From Cryptomeria japonica (taxonomy: Eukaryota; Streptophyta; Pinopsida; Cupressales; Cupressaceae): DNA of 64,000 nucleotides. Of the stretch, positions 12,748-24,564 are shown piece by piece (the stretch's first letter is position 1; every line of letters begins with the position of its first letter). The position numbers and the translations under genes are program-made. Under the pieces are notes generated by a model. It searched no databases, was not told where the DNA came from, and saw only the letters and a program-made list of their open reading frames with translations. The stretch lies in the NCBI RefSeq assembly GCF_030272615.1, contig NC_081409.1:239037832-239101831 (forward strand). The letters run 5' to 3'.

Positions 12748-13779
12748 TCGGGTTTTAAACCCGATTTTGCATCATTTTTTATTACTTGGTGTTAAGTCGG
12801 GTTTAAAATCGAACTCCATGTGAATCAATTTTGATGAAAATTGGATCTATAAGCCCGATTTACATCATAATGAAACTCGAGTTTATATTTATTGATTTTT
12901 TGAGTTTGATTAGAATCGGGTTTCTTTATCCATTTATTTATGATCTTGTGCCCTATTTTTCTTCATTATCATTTTCATGGAGATTTGGAAGGATCCCAGT
13001 TTCTTTCAAACCAGATTTGCAGAATTTGTGTTATATACCATTTTCACCCTTTATATCTGTTGTGTTTTGGGTTTTTTCTCAATTGATCTTCACCATTAAT
13101 CGTATCCATTGAAGTTCTTCAATGAATACAGTTAATGTTAAAGTTTTGATGTTGTTTTAAATCATTTTTTTTTACCAAAACCTAGAATCGGGTGTGAGGT
13201 GGGTCTGTAAATCCGGTTCACACCATAGTTTGGTCAAGGGTGTGAGTCAAATTTCAATCCCTACTCACTCCCTTCTTATTTTCTTTGATTGTTTAAATAC
13301 ACCGGAGCTAATACTCCATTGTTTGTGGCGGGGACACGGTCCCACCATATTTTTCTTTATTATCATTTCTTTGTAAATGATGGTGGTTATCAGGCCTATA
13401 AACTCGATCATCACCATCGTCTTTGAAATGATGGTGGTTATTGGGGTTATAGCCCCTACTCCCCACCATCATACAATATGTGTTTTGTTTGAAGTCCTTC
13501 CAATGGTGTTGGTTGGGAGTATAACCTCGCCCGACACCACCATTATATCTTCGCAGTGCTTTTTTTTAAGTGTCGATCGAGGGTATAACCCCACCCGACA
13601 CCTCCATTCTTGACAATCCCATAAACAAGTGTAAATTGGAGTTATAACTCTGACATGCACTTAACCTATATTTTTATCATGAATCAAAATAGGTGTAAAT
13701 TGAAGGTATATCTCTAAATTACACCATTGTTTGTGTTGTTCCCTTGGTGTATTTAGGGGATATAAACCTGATATACACC
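12748..13779. repeat. Hairpin array 1: palindromes with a TATAA-like centre
   Basis: A run of short inverted repeats, clearest at 12748-12764, 13191-13224, 13324-13349, 13379-13418, 13430-13470, 13502-13543, 13570-13601, 13627-13662, 13691-13725 and 13746-13779. Most have the form GGTGT...GGG-TATAA-CCC...ACACC, spaced 51-72 bp from 13379 on. Stem sequence changes from unit to unit (GATGGTGG/CCACCATC, GTGTCG/CGACAC, GGTGTAAATT/AATTACACC) while the two arms stay complementary. This suggests repeated turnover of a folded unit rather than chance palindromes. Confidence 0.7.
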
Positions 13780-14363
13780 TATTTTGGTTTTTTGCCTTAT
13801 TTTAAGTGAAAAATGTGTGCACGAAAGTGTGACTATCAAACAATAAAAATGTTAAGTTACACACGAATGAAACATTACATACAGAAGGATAAATTGACAA
13901 AATAAGTTAGACAACCATCCTATTTAAAAACCGTTCAATTTTCCTCTATCTTCAAGGATTCCTCAAGTCGTGGATTTTTTTCTCAAATCATTGAGCGACT
14001 AACTCTTGGAATGACAACTCAAAGGATGAGTGCTATGATAAATTGATATGCTTCTGCAACTAAGATCTATGATTATACAACAAAAGTATGATATAATGAA
14101 GATTAATGATTATGGTAATGAAACTAACATGCTATGATGGTGATGCAAGATAGGGATCAACTTCCAAAACTGATAAATTGAAATTGGACGTTGGGGTCAG
14201 AATAACAATATTGATATGATGGATCAACCTTGGAGCACTGATATCGGAATAGAAATTCTGAACAAGACCTCTTGACCACCCATCTGAATAAGTTATAAAG
14301 GTGGAACAACAATTTCAAGTCATCTCGATAGAACAAATTATCTTGATGACACCTATTTCAGTT
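13780..14363. other. No gene recognised between hairpin arrays
   Basis: AT-rich sequence with no frame above 60 codons and no recognised element end. Confidence 0.4.
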
Positions 14364-15460
14364 AGGCTATATCAATCGAGATAGTCGAAGGCCTATTGAT
14401 ATAGCCCAACAAAGTTGACCGAGCAGGATTTTCCAATCCCGATAGCGTAACCTATCCCGATGTTACCTTCAACGGAATAACTTATGCCAAACAAGATAGC
14501 TAACGACTTATCAGAATAGCCATCGAAGGTCGGTTGAACGATATTTTATAATCCCGATGGGACGAATTAACCTGATCAAGGTCATCGAGTTAATTCGTTC
14601 CATCAGGATTTTAAAATATCGTTCAACCGACCTTGCATGGCTATTTCAATAGGCCATCAACTGTCTTGTTCAACATAAGTTATTTTGATGAATGAGACCA
14701 AGAGCTTTGTTGGCAGCAATTGGATGAAGAAGGTACAATCAAGCCAAAGCATGGAGGTGCAGATCCAAGGTGACTAGTCAAGAGGAGCACTAAGTTGCTT
14801 GGGAAAAACCAAGCCCAAGGTAAAGATGAAGACATATGGGAGAAGTCACATGCTCAAGGAGGACCATCATAGTGTTGACATTCCAGACAATGTTGCAAAC
14901 CTCATTTCATCAGGAGCATGGAATATTTCCTCTTCGGGTGTATGGTGCAAGAGCACCTAGAGTTTAGTTGTTGTGTCAGTTAGATGTTAAAGTCTTAGAA
15001 GTTAGGGTTCATGTCATTCAGATTCAATAAGGTCTATTGAGACCATTCATAATGTAATTTCATGTTTTTAGATACATATGTCATCACAATTTACAAGTCT
15101 GTAAAGTTGCTCAAAGTTGTCATTTATGTTGTTATCGGGATAGGTTATACTGATAACATGTCATTACTGTAAAAAGTTGTCATAGTGGTCATCGAGATAG
15201 TTATCCCGATAAAATGTCGATGTTGTAAAAAGTTGTCAAAGGGGTCATCGGGATAGTTATTCCGATAAAAGGGTTATCGAGATAGTTAGAACTGTCGGGA
15301 TTGCACAAACCCGTTTAGTTGACTTTGCATGGCTATTTCGATAAGCTTCCAGTTGTCTCGATCGGTATAGCTATACCAAAATAGGTAACATCGGGATAAG
15401 TATTTTCTATTGGAGTTGCACAAAAAGGTTATTCTACTGATAGAAGTTATTCTGATGGGG
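14364..15460. repeat. Hairpin array 2: ATCGGGATA / TATCCCGAT family
   Basis: Repeated ATCGGGATA and TATCCCGAT words form short hairpins at 14364-14406, 15131-15157, 15191-15210 and 15247-15266, and occur unpaired at 14440-14460 and elsewhere. The units resemble those of array 1 in size and in their short AT-rich loops but have different stems. The array contains the long inverted repeat at 14526-14634. Confidence 0.6.
14526..14634. repeat. 46-bp inverted repeat with 17-nt loop
   Basis: Arms 14526-14571 (starting AAGGTCGGTTGAACG) and 14589-14634 pair at 43 of 46 positions by eye, around a 17-nt loop. Partial pairing continues outside through GCCATCG/GCATGGC. A transcript would fold into one long hairpin. 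Confidence 0.85.
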
Positions 15461-15899
15461 AGGTCAAAAAGTCATGATCAAAGTTGTTATTCTGATATCG
15501 ATACCTAACATTGATTGAGTAGATCGGTATTGTTACTTTTATATCTATGTCTGACATGGATTTTTCAAATGTAAAAGTCAAACAATCAAAGATCCTAAGG
15601 GTTTGTTGTGACCGCGGGAATGCATAAATTTGGTATAAATTGTATAGCCATGAGGGGATGTAGAACTGATTTTTGAATTTTGAAATCATTGGCACCAAGA
15701 TTGGGAGTTTATTTTTTGCAACTCGCTCTGTCTCTGAAATTTATTTTGTTTTTTGTTTCTTTGAATATTGTTGTATGGATTCAAACTGTTTATGTGAGCA
15801 TGTGAGGGTATAGAATTCTAGGTTATCTTCCATTTGTCGATGGTTAAATTTCTAAACAGTTAAGATCTTGTAGATTTCTTCATGAGACTGCCTGATAAC

Positions 15900-17074
15900 T
15901 AGGGTTCTAATAAAATTGATGATTTTCCCCTAATCCTATTGTCATAACACCCCCTATTGCTAATGTGATGGGTATATAATCATGGAGTCTGAAGGAAGGA
16001 ATTTTTGTATTGCATCATATGGATATTTATTACTATGCTAACTTGTTTATGATTGCTATACTATTGTGATTGTGATCTAAAAAGCTTGAGGGAGACTTGT
16101 GTGGCTTGATAATGAAAGCACCTTGATAATGGAAAATAAACTTGATCATGTGTAGCCTTGATATTGAGAGGATGAGTCCTATTTATAGAGGAAATTGGCA
16201 ATTGGATGGTTAAGATTGAATTATCTTATCAAGGGCTAGGATTACCTAATCCTCAATCCATGATTGCAACTTTCACTGATGCAATGGTGACAAGTGACAT
16301 CATGAGGAGGCTTGAGAGGAGAGAGAAGAGGCATTAAATGCTTGAGGAGACATGAGGGTTACCCTAGAGGGTTTGGCTAGGGTTAGTTTAATGGATAAAG
16401 CTTTTATCGAAGGGATAAACTCTTGTGCAGAGGATAAAGGATAACCATGGTCAAAGCAATGAATGCTTGAAGAGACTTGGGGGTTAGATGAATGGTTAAG
16501 TTAGAGAAAAAGTCTCTAACCAAGGGTCAAAGGTGAGTTAACCTTGAAGGCTTAGGAACACTTCTAGAGGTTAACTTGTGGAAGGCATAAAGCCTTTAAT
16601 GGTTTGAGAAGTGACTTCTTCCTAATCCTTGGTTTAGGAATGTGCAAATGCTTAGGAGGGGGTTTAGGCTAATTAGAAGGGTTTAGAAGAATTTAGAAGA
16701 AGGATCAGGCATGCAACTTGCACATTCTAAAAAGTGCAAGTGGGTTGAATTTGGGATTTTAAATAAATGTTAATTTATTTAAATGAGAAAGGAAGATTTA
16801 ATTAAATGTAGGAGGGGATTTTAATTAAACAAATCACATTTATTTATTTAATTAATAGTCTGAATTTGGTTAGGTGATTTAATTTAAATAAATTGAATAA
16901 TTTATTTAATTAATAGAAGAAGGGTGTTGGGATGAATTAATTAAATATTAATTTAATTAATAGTTGGATAAGAGGAAAGGATTAATTAAATAAATTTAAT
17001 TAATACCTTAGATAATTGATAATTAAACAAATATTAAATTCATATAATTAGGTGGACATAAATAGGTGTCTATA
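15900..17074. mobile_element. LTR-like AT-rich block with TATA-like site, edge at 17074
   Basis: The block has runs of TTAATTAAAT and ends in AATAGGTGTCTATA, the same edge type as at 8784 and 26951. A TATA-like element at 16180-16187 lies within it. Its left end is unclear. The decayed unknown protein (copy A) starts about 140 bp beyond the edge. If the block reads leftward, as its TGTAGACACC-type start would imply, copy A is antisense to the element. Orientation is uncertain. Confidence 0.45.
16180..16187. promoter_or_regulatory. TATA-like box in LTR-like block
   Basis: TATTTATA on the plus strand, TATAAATA on the minus strand, in the context CCTATTTATAGAGG. It could serve either strand and is the best core-promoter candidate in this block. 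Confidence 0.35.
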
Positions 17075-17210
17075 GAAGTGTAAATCAAATTTCTAAGTTC
17101 GATATGCACCGGTTGATGATTTTACTTATATTAAGTGCACCTAATACACACACTTATAAATTGGTAATTTTTGACCAATTTGTGATTGATCGATGGTTTT
17201 ATCCTATCAA

Positions 17211-20200
17211 ATGAAGATTCTTATGGAGGCATCATCTCAAATGATGCTTTTTCCATGTTGTGGTGCATTTATTGCAAATGATGTAACCTTCACATAGAAA
17301 GAAATCAATGAAGTTCAAGAAGCAAGAAGTACATCCAGTTTTTCTTCCTTCATCTATATCATCCAATATTGACAATATCAGAGATACGAAGATTGGCCAT
17401 GTGGATCTCAATGAATTCTTGAAAAGAGTAAAAGGGTTAGCAGTATCTTATAAAATGGAGCCCACCATCAACAATGAAATACATTTGGTGGCGGCCTTTC
17501 CTATGTCTACACAAATCTAGAATTTGTGTTGGCCCTAGCCAACACGTATGATCCTACCACTAGATCAGTGAAGGATGTGGATTGTAAGGAGACACTTATC
17601 AAGCTCAATGAGGATTTCTTTGATACAATCTTCAAGTGTTCACCTATAGATCAATATGCTAATATTGACATGCAATCAACAATGGCTTATTTTGAAAAAA
17701 AATCAGATAAGTGTTGAAGGAATGTAAATGATAATTGGCTAAAAACATCTAGGCCTAGAATTTCAAGATGATATGAGACTCTTCCTCACATTGATTTCAT
17801 CGAGGAGGTCAATGATCTTATTACTCTTCTAAGTAGAGTAAAAGGGCTCCCAACTTCCAACACTCATTACAAGTTGATGTATTAGTACATTCACAATATC
17901 TGGCGGAATAAGAAGAAGATCTACTGGGGCAGGTAGATTGCAGATGCTTTATGTGAGCAGTTGACCAAGGTTCCCACCACCTTGAAGTTCTACATGACTT
18001 CCTACCTTGTCCATGCAGCTGCCTCGGTGAGGCATTTTTCGGGCTTATCTACCACTGATGACAGGAGATAGGTTCCTGTTTACAAGTACTTCACTTAGTT
18101 GACTCTCAAGAAGATTTTACACCATTTTAGGAGGGTCAATGATGCCTTCTTTGATCATTACATGCACTTATTTGACAAAGATATTCAGAACAAAAGAGTG
18201 TCAGATGAAGCCTGGAAGTTGGTGAGTGAATATGGTTGTATTTTCTTCCAATTCTCCACATTTACATATATCGGGATTGGATGCTTTGAAGGAGAACCCT
18301 TAATGCTCCCAAAGTATCCATCAGACAAGATCATCCTTATGGGGATGGATTGCCGAATGATATCAATTCATGAGTGTCAAACTAGAGCTCATAAGACAAG
18401 TCTCAAGTTTTCTATTATCATAGGAAAATATTCCATCTACAATGCCCATGCCATGGAAGAGGAGATGAGGAGAGTAACTATGAGATTCTTCAAAGCCGAG
18501 AAGTATTTTGACTATAGAGGCACGAAGAACAAAATCAAGAAGAGTTACACTCGTTTCCATCGAATTGAGGATGTGTGGATTGATTGTAGAACAAAAGAGG
18601 ACATTCAAAGACTTGACTATTGTTGTTCGATTGTAGAACAAAATGAGAATTTTGATCTTGTTGAGGTTCCTGGGGATCTTGAAGATGATAGAGACATCCT
18701 ATTTCCTGCATATGAGAGACACAAAGTTGTTGGATTATCTCTACCTCTCATTCAATGGTCTCAAAAGGAGAATACTTCTATAAGGGCTAGGTTCCAAAGG
18801 ATTCTTGATAATACCATTTCTTAATTAAATCTACATGGTGTTCATCTTAAGCCTTTGCAAACTAAATCATTTGAAGAAGATGGTGCAAGGTTTAAGGGAA
18901 GAATTTTTGAATTAATAACCAAGAACAGACAAGATCCTATAGCTCCTAAAGGTCCAAAATTCAAATTCACTGTTGGAAAGGGTTATAGCCAAGGTAAGTC
19001 TTGAACTCGAGAGACTCAAGCTCAAGAAGAGTTTGATTAAGGAGAAGAAGAAGGAAATGAAGATGAGAAGCCAGAGGAAGAAGATGAACCAGAGAATGAG
19101 CAGGAACAGGAAGGAGAGTTCGATGAGGAGGGATTACCTGAAACCCCAAGTACTTCTCAATCTCAAGAGACACACGAATGTGTTCCTCCTACATCGTGTG
19201 ATATCATAGGTACTAATTCAATCTTTGTTATTGATGCTATTCCTTTGGGTTCCACTATATCATTTTCATCTTAAGCTCCTAAAAATCATGTTATTCCTTC
19301 CACTTCCACTAGTCAATTTGCCTTTGATACACCTCATGATAGCCTTGATATCGTTTTTCTTCCCAATTTATCTGATGTTACTTTTTCCGTGTTGGAATAT
19401 TTTGAAAGTTTCATGTTAGAAACCCAAGTTCCTTCACAGGTTTCTACCATCTCAAATCCACCTGCCATTGTTACCATAACTTCACCCATTGTTACTACTA
19501 GTGTTCATTCGCAGGAATTGGCTACACAAGTTTTGACTACTGGAGTAGATGAAGATCCATCATTGTCACCTTGGTTAGTGTCTAACACTCCCAAGAGGAA
19601 AAAGCGGACCATATCTTTGGATGATTTTTGATTTTAATCATTTAGTGCATGGTAAGCCCAAGGCCAGAAAGAAAGCCAAAACTATGTCCAGATCGAGAAT
19701 AGATCAATCAAAGAACAAGTATGTGGAAATGGCTATTCCTCCTATGGACACATACTTGGATAAGGTGCAATCTACTAATTATTTCATTAAAAGAATTGTT
19801 TTGAGAAAACAAACACGTGAGGGTACAATTGAATATGCTCAAACTTTTTTCCAACATCTTGTGACGATGTTCAATAAAGAGAAAGTTAAGAAATATAACT
19901 CAAAGAAACAAGTTGATAATCTCACAGAGGTCTTGATCAAGATTACCAAATGATCAGAGGTAATTGAGCTGGTCACTTCTTCCTTGGATGAGCAAGTTGT
20001 TAAACAATCTGAATAGGTAAATTCTCATGGGAGAATAATGGGTGAATGGATGGATAGACTGTTGAGCCAGAGGACTCATCTCCTATGTTCAACTGTCATT
20101 CTTGTAAACAACTTGGAGGAGATAAAAATTGAAATTGATAAAACTTTAAATTTGTTTCCAAATTAATTGTAAATGCATGAGAAGGATTTCAACTCTTGGT

Positions 20201-20702
20201 TGAAGTTAGAAGATTTCTAGTTGGATGTTCTAGTTGACAATGGAGCGATCCCTTCAAGGTATATGTACATTGAGCAAAGAGAGATTCTGGAACATCAGAT
20301 GAACAAGAAATCACAAAAAGAAAGTATTTTGATAGAGGGCAAGACATTATCAAGAAGATATCAGCTCTTCCTTGCACTTTTCTTGATGAGAACTAGAAGC
20401 CCCTTCAGGTTGATGTCATCATCAAAGAGTTCAATTTGCTGATTGGTGAAGAGGTCGATAAATAAGCCTTCTCATTGTCCTCAATTGATAAGTTGGTGGA
20501 TATACAAGTGAATCTGGATGATCTAGCCTCGCTTCTGAAGAAGCACAAGAAATGCTACATGAACCTCGAAGATTCTATCACCCGGGTCAAGGTCATCACA
20601 AGTCACACTAAAGGACCTGATTAGGAACATATGAAAGCAACTTTGCAAAAGTTTGAGGAATTCATGAAGCAAGATCAAAATGGAGTGTCTATTGACACTT
20701 AG
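17211..20702 (+). pseudogene. Unrecognised protein family, copy A (decayed)
   Basis: A relic of a protein of about 1,100 residues, read from an ATG at 17211 to TAG 20700-20702. It is collinear with copy B (47298-47454 plus 61574-64000). Shared landmarks in order: a DxITLLxRV block (near 17810); WGR followed by FYMTSY (near 17920-18000); RRVNDAF (18130); a FxQF..TYI..G......LPxYPSD block (18240-18340); and an AE.....F segment before FDYRG (18500-18530). The C-terminal half is acidic (EEE/EDE runs, 19040-19120), then Ser/Thr/Pro-rich, then basic (KRKKR, 19590; KARKKAK, 19665), then helical. About fifteen stops, many of them TAG, and a few frameshifts break it. I do not recognise a characterised family; a distant likeness to plant transposon-associated domains or extra ORFs of gypsy elements is a guess. 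Confidence 0.6.
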
Positions 20703-20833
20703 TATAATTTTCATAGTAGATGCATTTTTTAATAAAACATTGACACCTCAAGTGTCATTTTGTATTTAGTTTTTTCACTTGGGAAATGCATGAGTCTGAA
20801 GTCAATCGGGACTCTTCATTTTGCACCTCTCTC

Positions 20834-20836
<3 letters not shown>

Positions 20837-20873
<37 letters not shown>

Positions 20874-20932
20874 GCACACACACACACACATATACATATA
20901 CATACATACATATACACATATACATGTACACA
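20837..20932. repeat. (AC)n microsatellite and AT/AC-rich extension
   Basis: A long CA/AC dinucleotide run (20837-20889, one interruption) followed by CATA/TATA-rich repeats. The Thr/His- and Cys/Val-rich frames across it are artefacts of the repeat. Confidence 0.95.
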
Positions 20933-20943
20933 TATATATGAGC

Positions 20944-21017
20944 AACCTCATACGTACATACATACATACATACATGTATGTATGTATGTATGTATGTATG
21001 TATGTATGTATGAGGTT
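20944..21017. repeat. (CATA)n-(TGTA)n palindrome
   Basis: Starts AACCTCATACGTACATA and ends in the complementary TATGAGGTT; the interior is CATA repeats running into TGTA repeats around a central CATG. The arms are nearly fully complementary with almost no loop, so it could extrude a cruciform or form an RNA hairpin. Confidence 0.9.
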
Positions 21018-21995
21018 TCTCATTGTAAAAGGGATCTATTTATCTTTAATCTATATGCCGAAACTCTATCAAACTAAAGTGCAAAAGTGAAACTTTGTGT
21101 TCCTATTGTGATTTACAAACGTGATGTAATAAGAAGAAAGCTTTGGCATCCAGACTTTGTGTTGGATTCATTTGTGGTTTGTGGTGAAAGTGCACTTATG
21201 TCATTTTCATTACATTTTCTTATTCTACTCAAGAGAAGGTGTGTTGAGAAAATATTGTTAAAGCATAGAGGCAATTGTTAGTTTGTGAACTTTGTGTCAT
21301 ATCTTGACTATTGTTTATAGAATTAGGAAAAAGTGATTGTGACATCCTTGTGAAGACTTTGTGCTTCATATTGGCACTTTCAAGATAAATTTGGTTGAGA
21401 TATACTAAGGTTATGTTTTAAAGACTTTGTGCTTTATTGTGTCATCTTGGAAAAAAAATCATAACTTGAAGACTTTGAGCTTCATATTATCATTTCAGGA
21501 AAAAAATATCAAAAGTGAAGTTAGGAATCATTTTAAAGATTTTGTGCTTTATTTTTATTTTCTTAATTAACACATTGGGATACAAAGTAACTTGTAAATA
21601 TGTTGATAGGAAAGCAATGAATTTTAAGACTTCGAGCTTGAGCACTCTTTCTCGTCCCAAAGAAGCAACAAATGATTTTGCACCTTTATGGAAACTTTGC
21701 TTCTTTCTTATCCATGTTGTATCATTATTGCATTCTAGGTAAATTTGTAATGGAGAGATTGTAAGAATTATAGCTGCTCTTTATTGTAAATTCTTTCCTA
21801 AAAAGAGAGAAAAAGAAATACATCTATCTTGAAAAAAGAAGATAGGATGATGTACCACCCATGCTAGAATAAGAGTTAAAATTTATATCTTACTTTACTA
21901 GAGTAGTGAATCATAGGGGGAGCCTTCCCTAAAGAATTAGGAGAGATTTAATCTCGTGTTACTGTGGTTGAAACCATAATTTTGTAAACTCTAAA
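21018..21995. repeat. Degenerate tandem repeats of an AAGACTTTGTGCTT unit
   Basis: The phrase AAGACTTTGTGCTT and variants (GACTTTGAGCTTC, GACTTCGAGCTTG) recur at about 21352, 21420, 21470, 21535 and 21628, separated by 55-95 bp of AT-rich spacer. No gene is seen in the rest of the interval up to the truncated copia element. Confidence 0.55.
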
Positions 21996-21999
21996 TGAT

Positions 22000-22735
22000 T
22001 CAACCTTACATACCTAGGAGTCTTAGGATTTTACTGATTTCCAGACTCTTGAGCTCTTCCTTTTGCACTAGCACTTGTACCTTCTCCTTCATTCTCAGGA
22101 TTTTTTGAAACAATCTGAATTTGATTTTGGGTCTACACTTGCTTTCCTTTATTTGAATTGACATCCTAATCATCTGAATCATATTTGCAAGATTTGATCT
22201 ATCTCTCATTGCCTTCATCAAACTTCACATTAACACTCTCAACTATCTTCCTCAATCTTTTGTTATAACATCGGTAGGCCTTTCTCTTGGTATAATAACC
22301 AAGAAAGATTCCTTCATCACATCTAGCATCAAACTTCCCTAGATATTCATCTCTTTTGATATAGCATTTACTTCCAAAAATTCTGAAATATCTAGCTATA
22401 GGAACATGACAGAATCATAGCTTGTAAGGAGTCTTACCAGTATCACCTTTGATACGAACTCCGTTAAGAGTGTATACTGCAGTACTCATAGCTTCTCTCC
22501 AATAGATATGCATAACATTTCCTTCAATCATCATGGTTATAGCAACTTCCTGAATTGTTCTATTCTTTCTCTCCACTATTCCATCATGTTGAGGGGTCCG
22601 TGAAGCAAATAACCATCTCTTCACTCTATACTCTTCACAAAATGCATTAAACTCACCAAAAGTGAATTCACCACCTCTATCAAATCTCAGACACTTCAAC
22701 TACAGTCCAATCTCTATCTCAACCATAGCTTTAAA
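22000..22735 (-). pseudogene. Copia-2 integrase fragment
   Basis: The minus strand at 22415-22699 encodes the middle of a copia integrase: RFDRGGEF, carrying the second catalytic Asp, and GIVERKNRTI, carrying the catalytic Glu. Downstream (about 22010-22380) the frame continues with an IFLGYYTKRKAYRCYN segment typical of the integrase C-terminal region and a linker, then stops. The stretch between the protease and this fragment (22735-23210) holds many stops. Catalytic residues are present, but the protein is neither complete nor continuous. Confidence 0.75.
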
Positions 22736-23212
22736 AATATTGAACTTCTCCAAGGCTTCGTACTTCTCTCTCAAGAAAGTAACCCACATCATCTTGAATA
22801 GTCATCAATCAACAACATGAAATACCTGCCACCCTGCAAGCTTCTCATTCTATAAGGACCACGCAAATCAATATGCACAAGATCCAATATTCCATTAGAA
22901 CTATACTATTTGCTTTTGAAAGTAACTCTTGTCTGCTTCCCTCATTGACATTCCTTGCATACCATATTAGCAGGCTTTATCAACTTAGGAATATCTCTCA
23001 CTACTTGAGTAAAAATTATCTTAACCATGCAATAAAAATTCACATGACACATCCTTCTATGCCATAACCAACTTTCATCAACTTTTACCACCAACATTCA
23101 AGTGAAAGATATCACCTTAAGTCTTTGTACCTGATGCAATCTCAATTCCAGAACCACTTAAGATTATACATTTTCCATTCTTGAATTGCAAGTAATTTCC
23201 CTTATCAACCAT

Positions 23213-24508
23213 CTATCCAACACTCAAAAGATTATGATTTATACCTTCAACATAGAAGACATCATCAATGTTATGCTTACCATCAAGATAAATAGAACCT
23301 CTACCACAGATTGTACCAACTTTGTCATCACTAAATCTTACTACACCACCATCATACTTTTCCATACTCACAAACTCACTCTTATCACCTATCATACGAT
23401 GATAGCATCCACTGTCAATAACCCATTCATCTTTTTCCTCAACTTTAGCAGCCAAAGCTTTCTCCTCATTAATGCAGCTAGTAGAATTAGTAGTCACCGG
23501 ATCATCTTCCTTGATAGCAATAAACACCCATTCATCTCTTGAATTTCCCTTCTCATATTCATCACATGTCGCACCTTCATCAACAACATAATAACACTTC
23601 TTCTGATATTTAGGCTTGTAAGGTTTCAATGGCTTCTTAGAAACTCTTTCAGGACACCTTGAGGCAAAATGTCCTATCTTATTACAAGAAAAATGTTTAA
23701 GAGGCAACCTCCCTTCATACATGCCGACTCCTTTAGCCAATCTTTTGGTAATCAAGGCTTCAAGCTCTTCAAGATCCATTTATTCTTCTTCAAGCTCTCC
23801 CATCTCCTTCTCATATGTGGATACCCTTGTATAACTTTCTCCTAGATCATATTTTTGCTTCCCAAAAACAGTGGCTTTGAATGCAAATTCAGAATTGGGA
23901 AGAGATTCACCAAACTCGCTCAATTCAAAGGTAGCAAGCTTTCTAATCAACACGTCTCTAGTCACATTTTTCACGGTTAAGATATCCTCAATAGCAACAA
24001 GTTTATGCTTGTAAGTAGGAGGCAAGGATCTCAGTACTTTAGCAACAATCTTTGATTCTTCCAGCACTCCACTGACACATTTGATATTCAACACAAGCTC
24101 ATTCACTTTCTGCATAAAAGAGGTAATATTCTCATCTTCGTCCATCTTCAGCATCTCATACTTTCCCTTCAAGCTCTGCAACTTAGCAACTTTCACATGG
24201 CTGTCACCTTCATACAAAGTCTCTAGCTTCTTCCAGATCTCATGAGTAGTCTACAAATCCATCATATTAGTCATCTCGGAATTAGTCAAGGCACTCAAGA
24301 ATGCTTCCTTGGCTCTAATATTGAATTCAACTTCCTTAATCTCATCCAGAGTTGTAGAACCATTCAGAGAAACAATATACACATTCTTAGTAATCTTCCA
24401 GTAATCTTCACTGATGCATCTCAAGTGACATTCCATCCGGTTTTTCCAAAGAGTGTAATTCTTTTCATAAAATCTTGGACTATCCTTCTTGTAAGCATAG
24501 GTTGCCAT
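23213..24508 (-). pseudogene. Copia-2 gag-protease
   Basis: Starts at an ATG (24508) after the primer-binding site. The N-terminal part is a copia gag (KNYTLWKNRM, then EDENITSFMQKVNEL). A zinc-knuckle region reads HFSCNKIGHFASRC, where the first Cys of the CCHC knuckle appears to be replaced by His. The protease keeps a DSGCYHRMIGD active-site motif and ends in HNLLSVG. The frame is interrupted by two stops, one near 24251 and one near 23780, so it is a recent-looking but inactive copy. Confidence 0.8.
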
Positions 24509-24550
24509 CCCAGATCACCTCAAGCGATCAAGATTATTTCAAAGGATCTA

Positions 24551-24563
24551 GCTCTGATGCCAA
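24551..24563 (-). promoter_or_regulatory. Copia-2 primer-binding site
   Basis: Reads TTGGCATCAGAGC on the minus strand, one base from the 5' LTR. It differs slightly from the usual plant initiator-tRNA-Met site TGGTATCAGAGC. Confidence 0.75.
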
Positions 24564-24564
24564 T

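Noticed and set aside
20755-21090. His/Thr- and Cys/Val-rich frames on both strands
   Set aside because: Pure products of the AC and CATA microsatellites.
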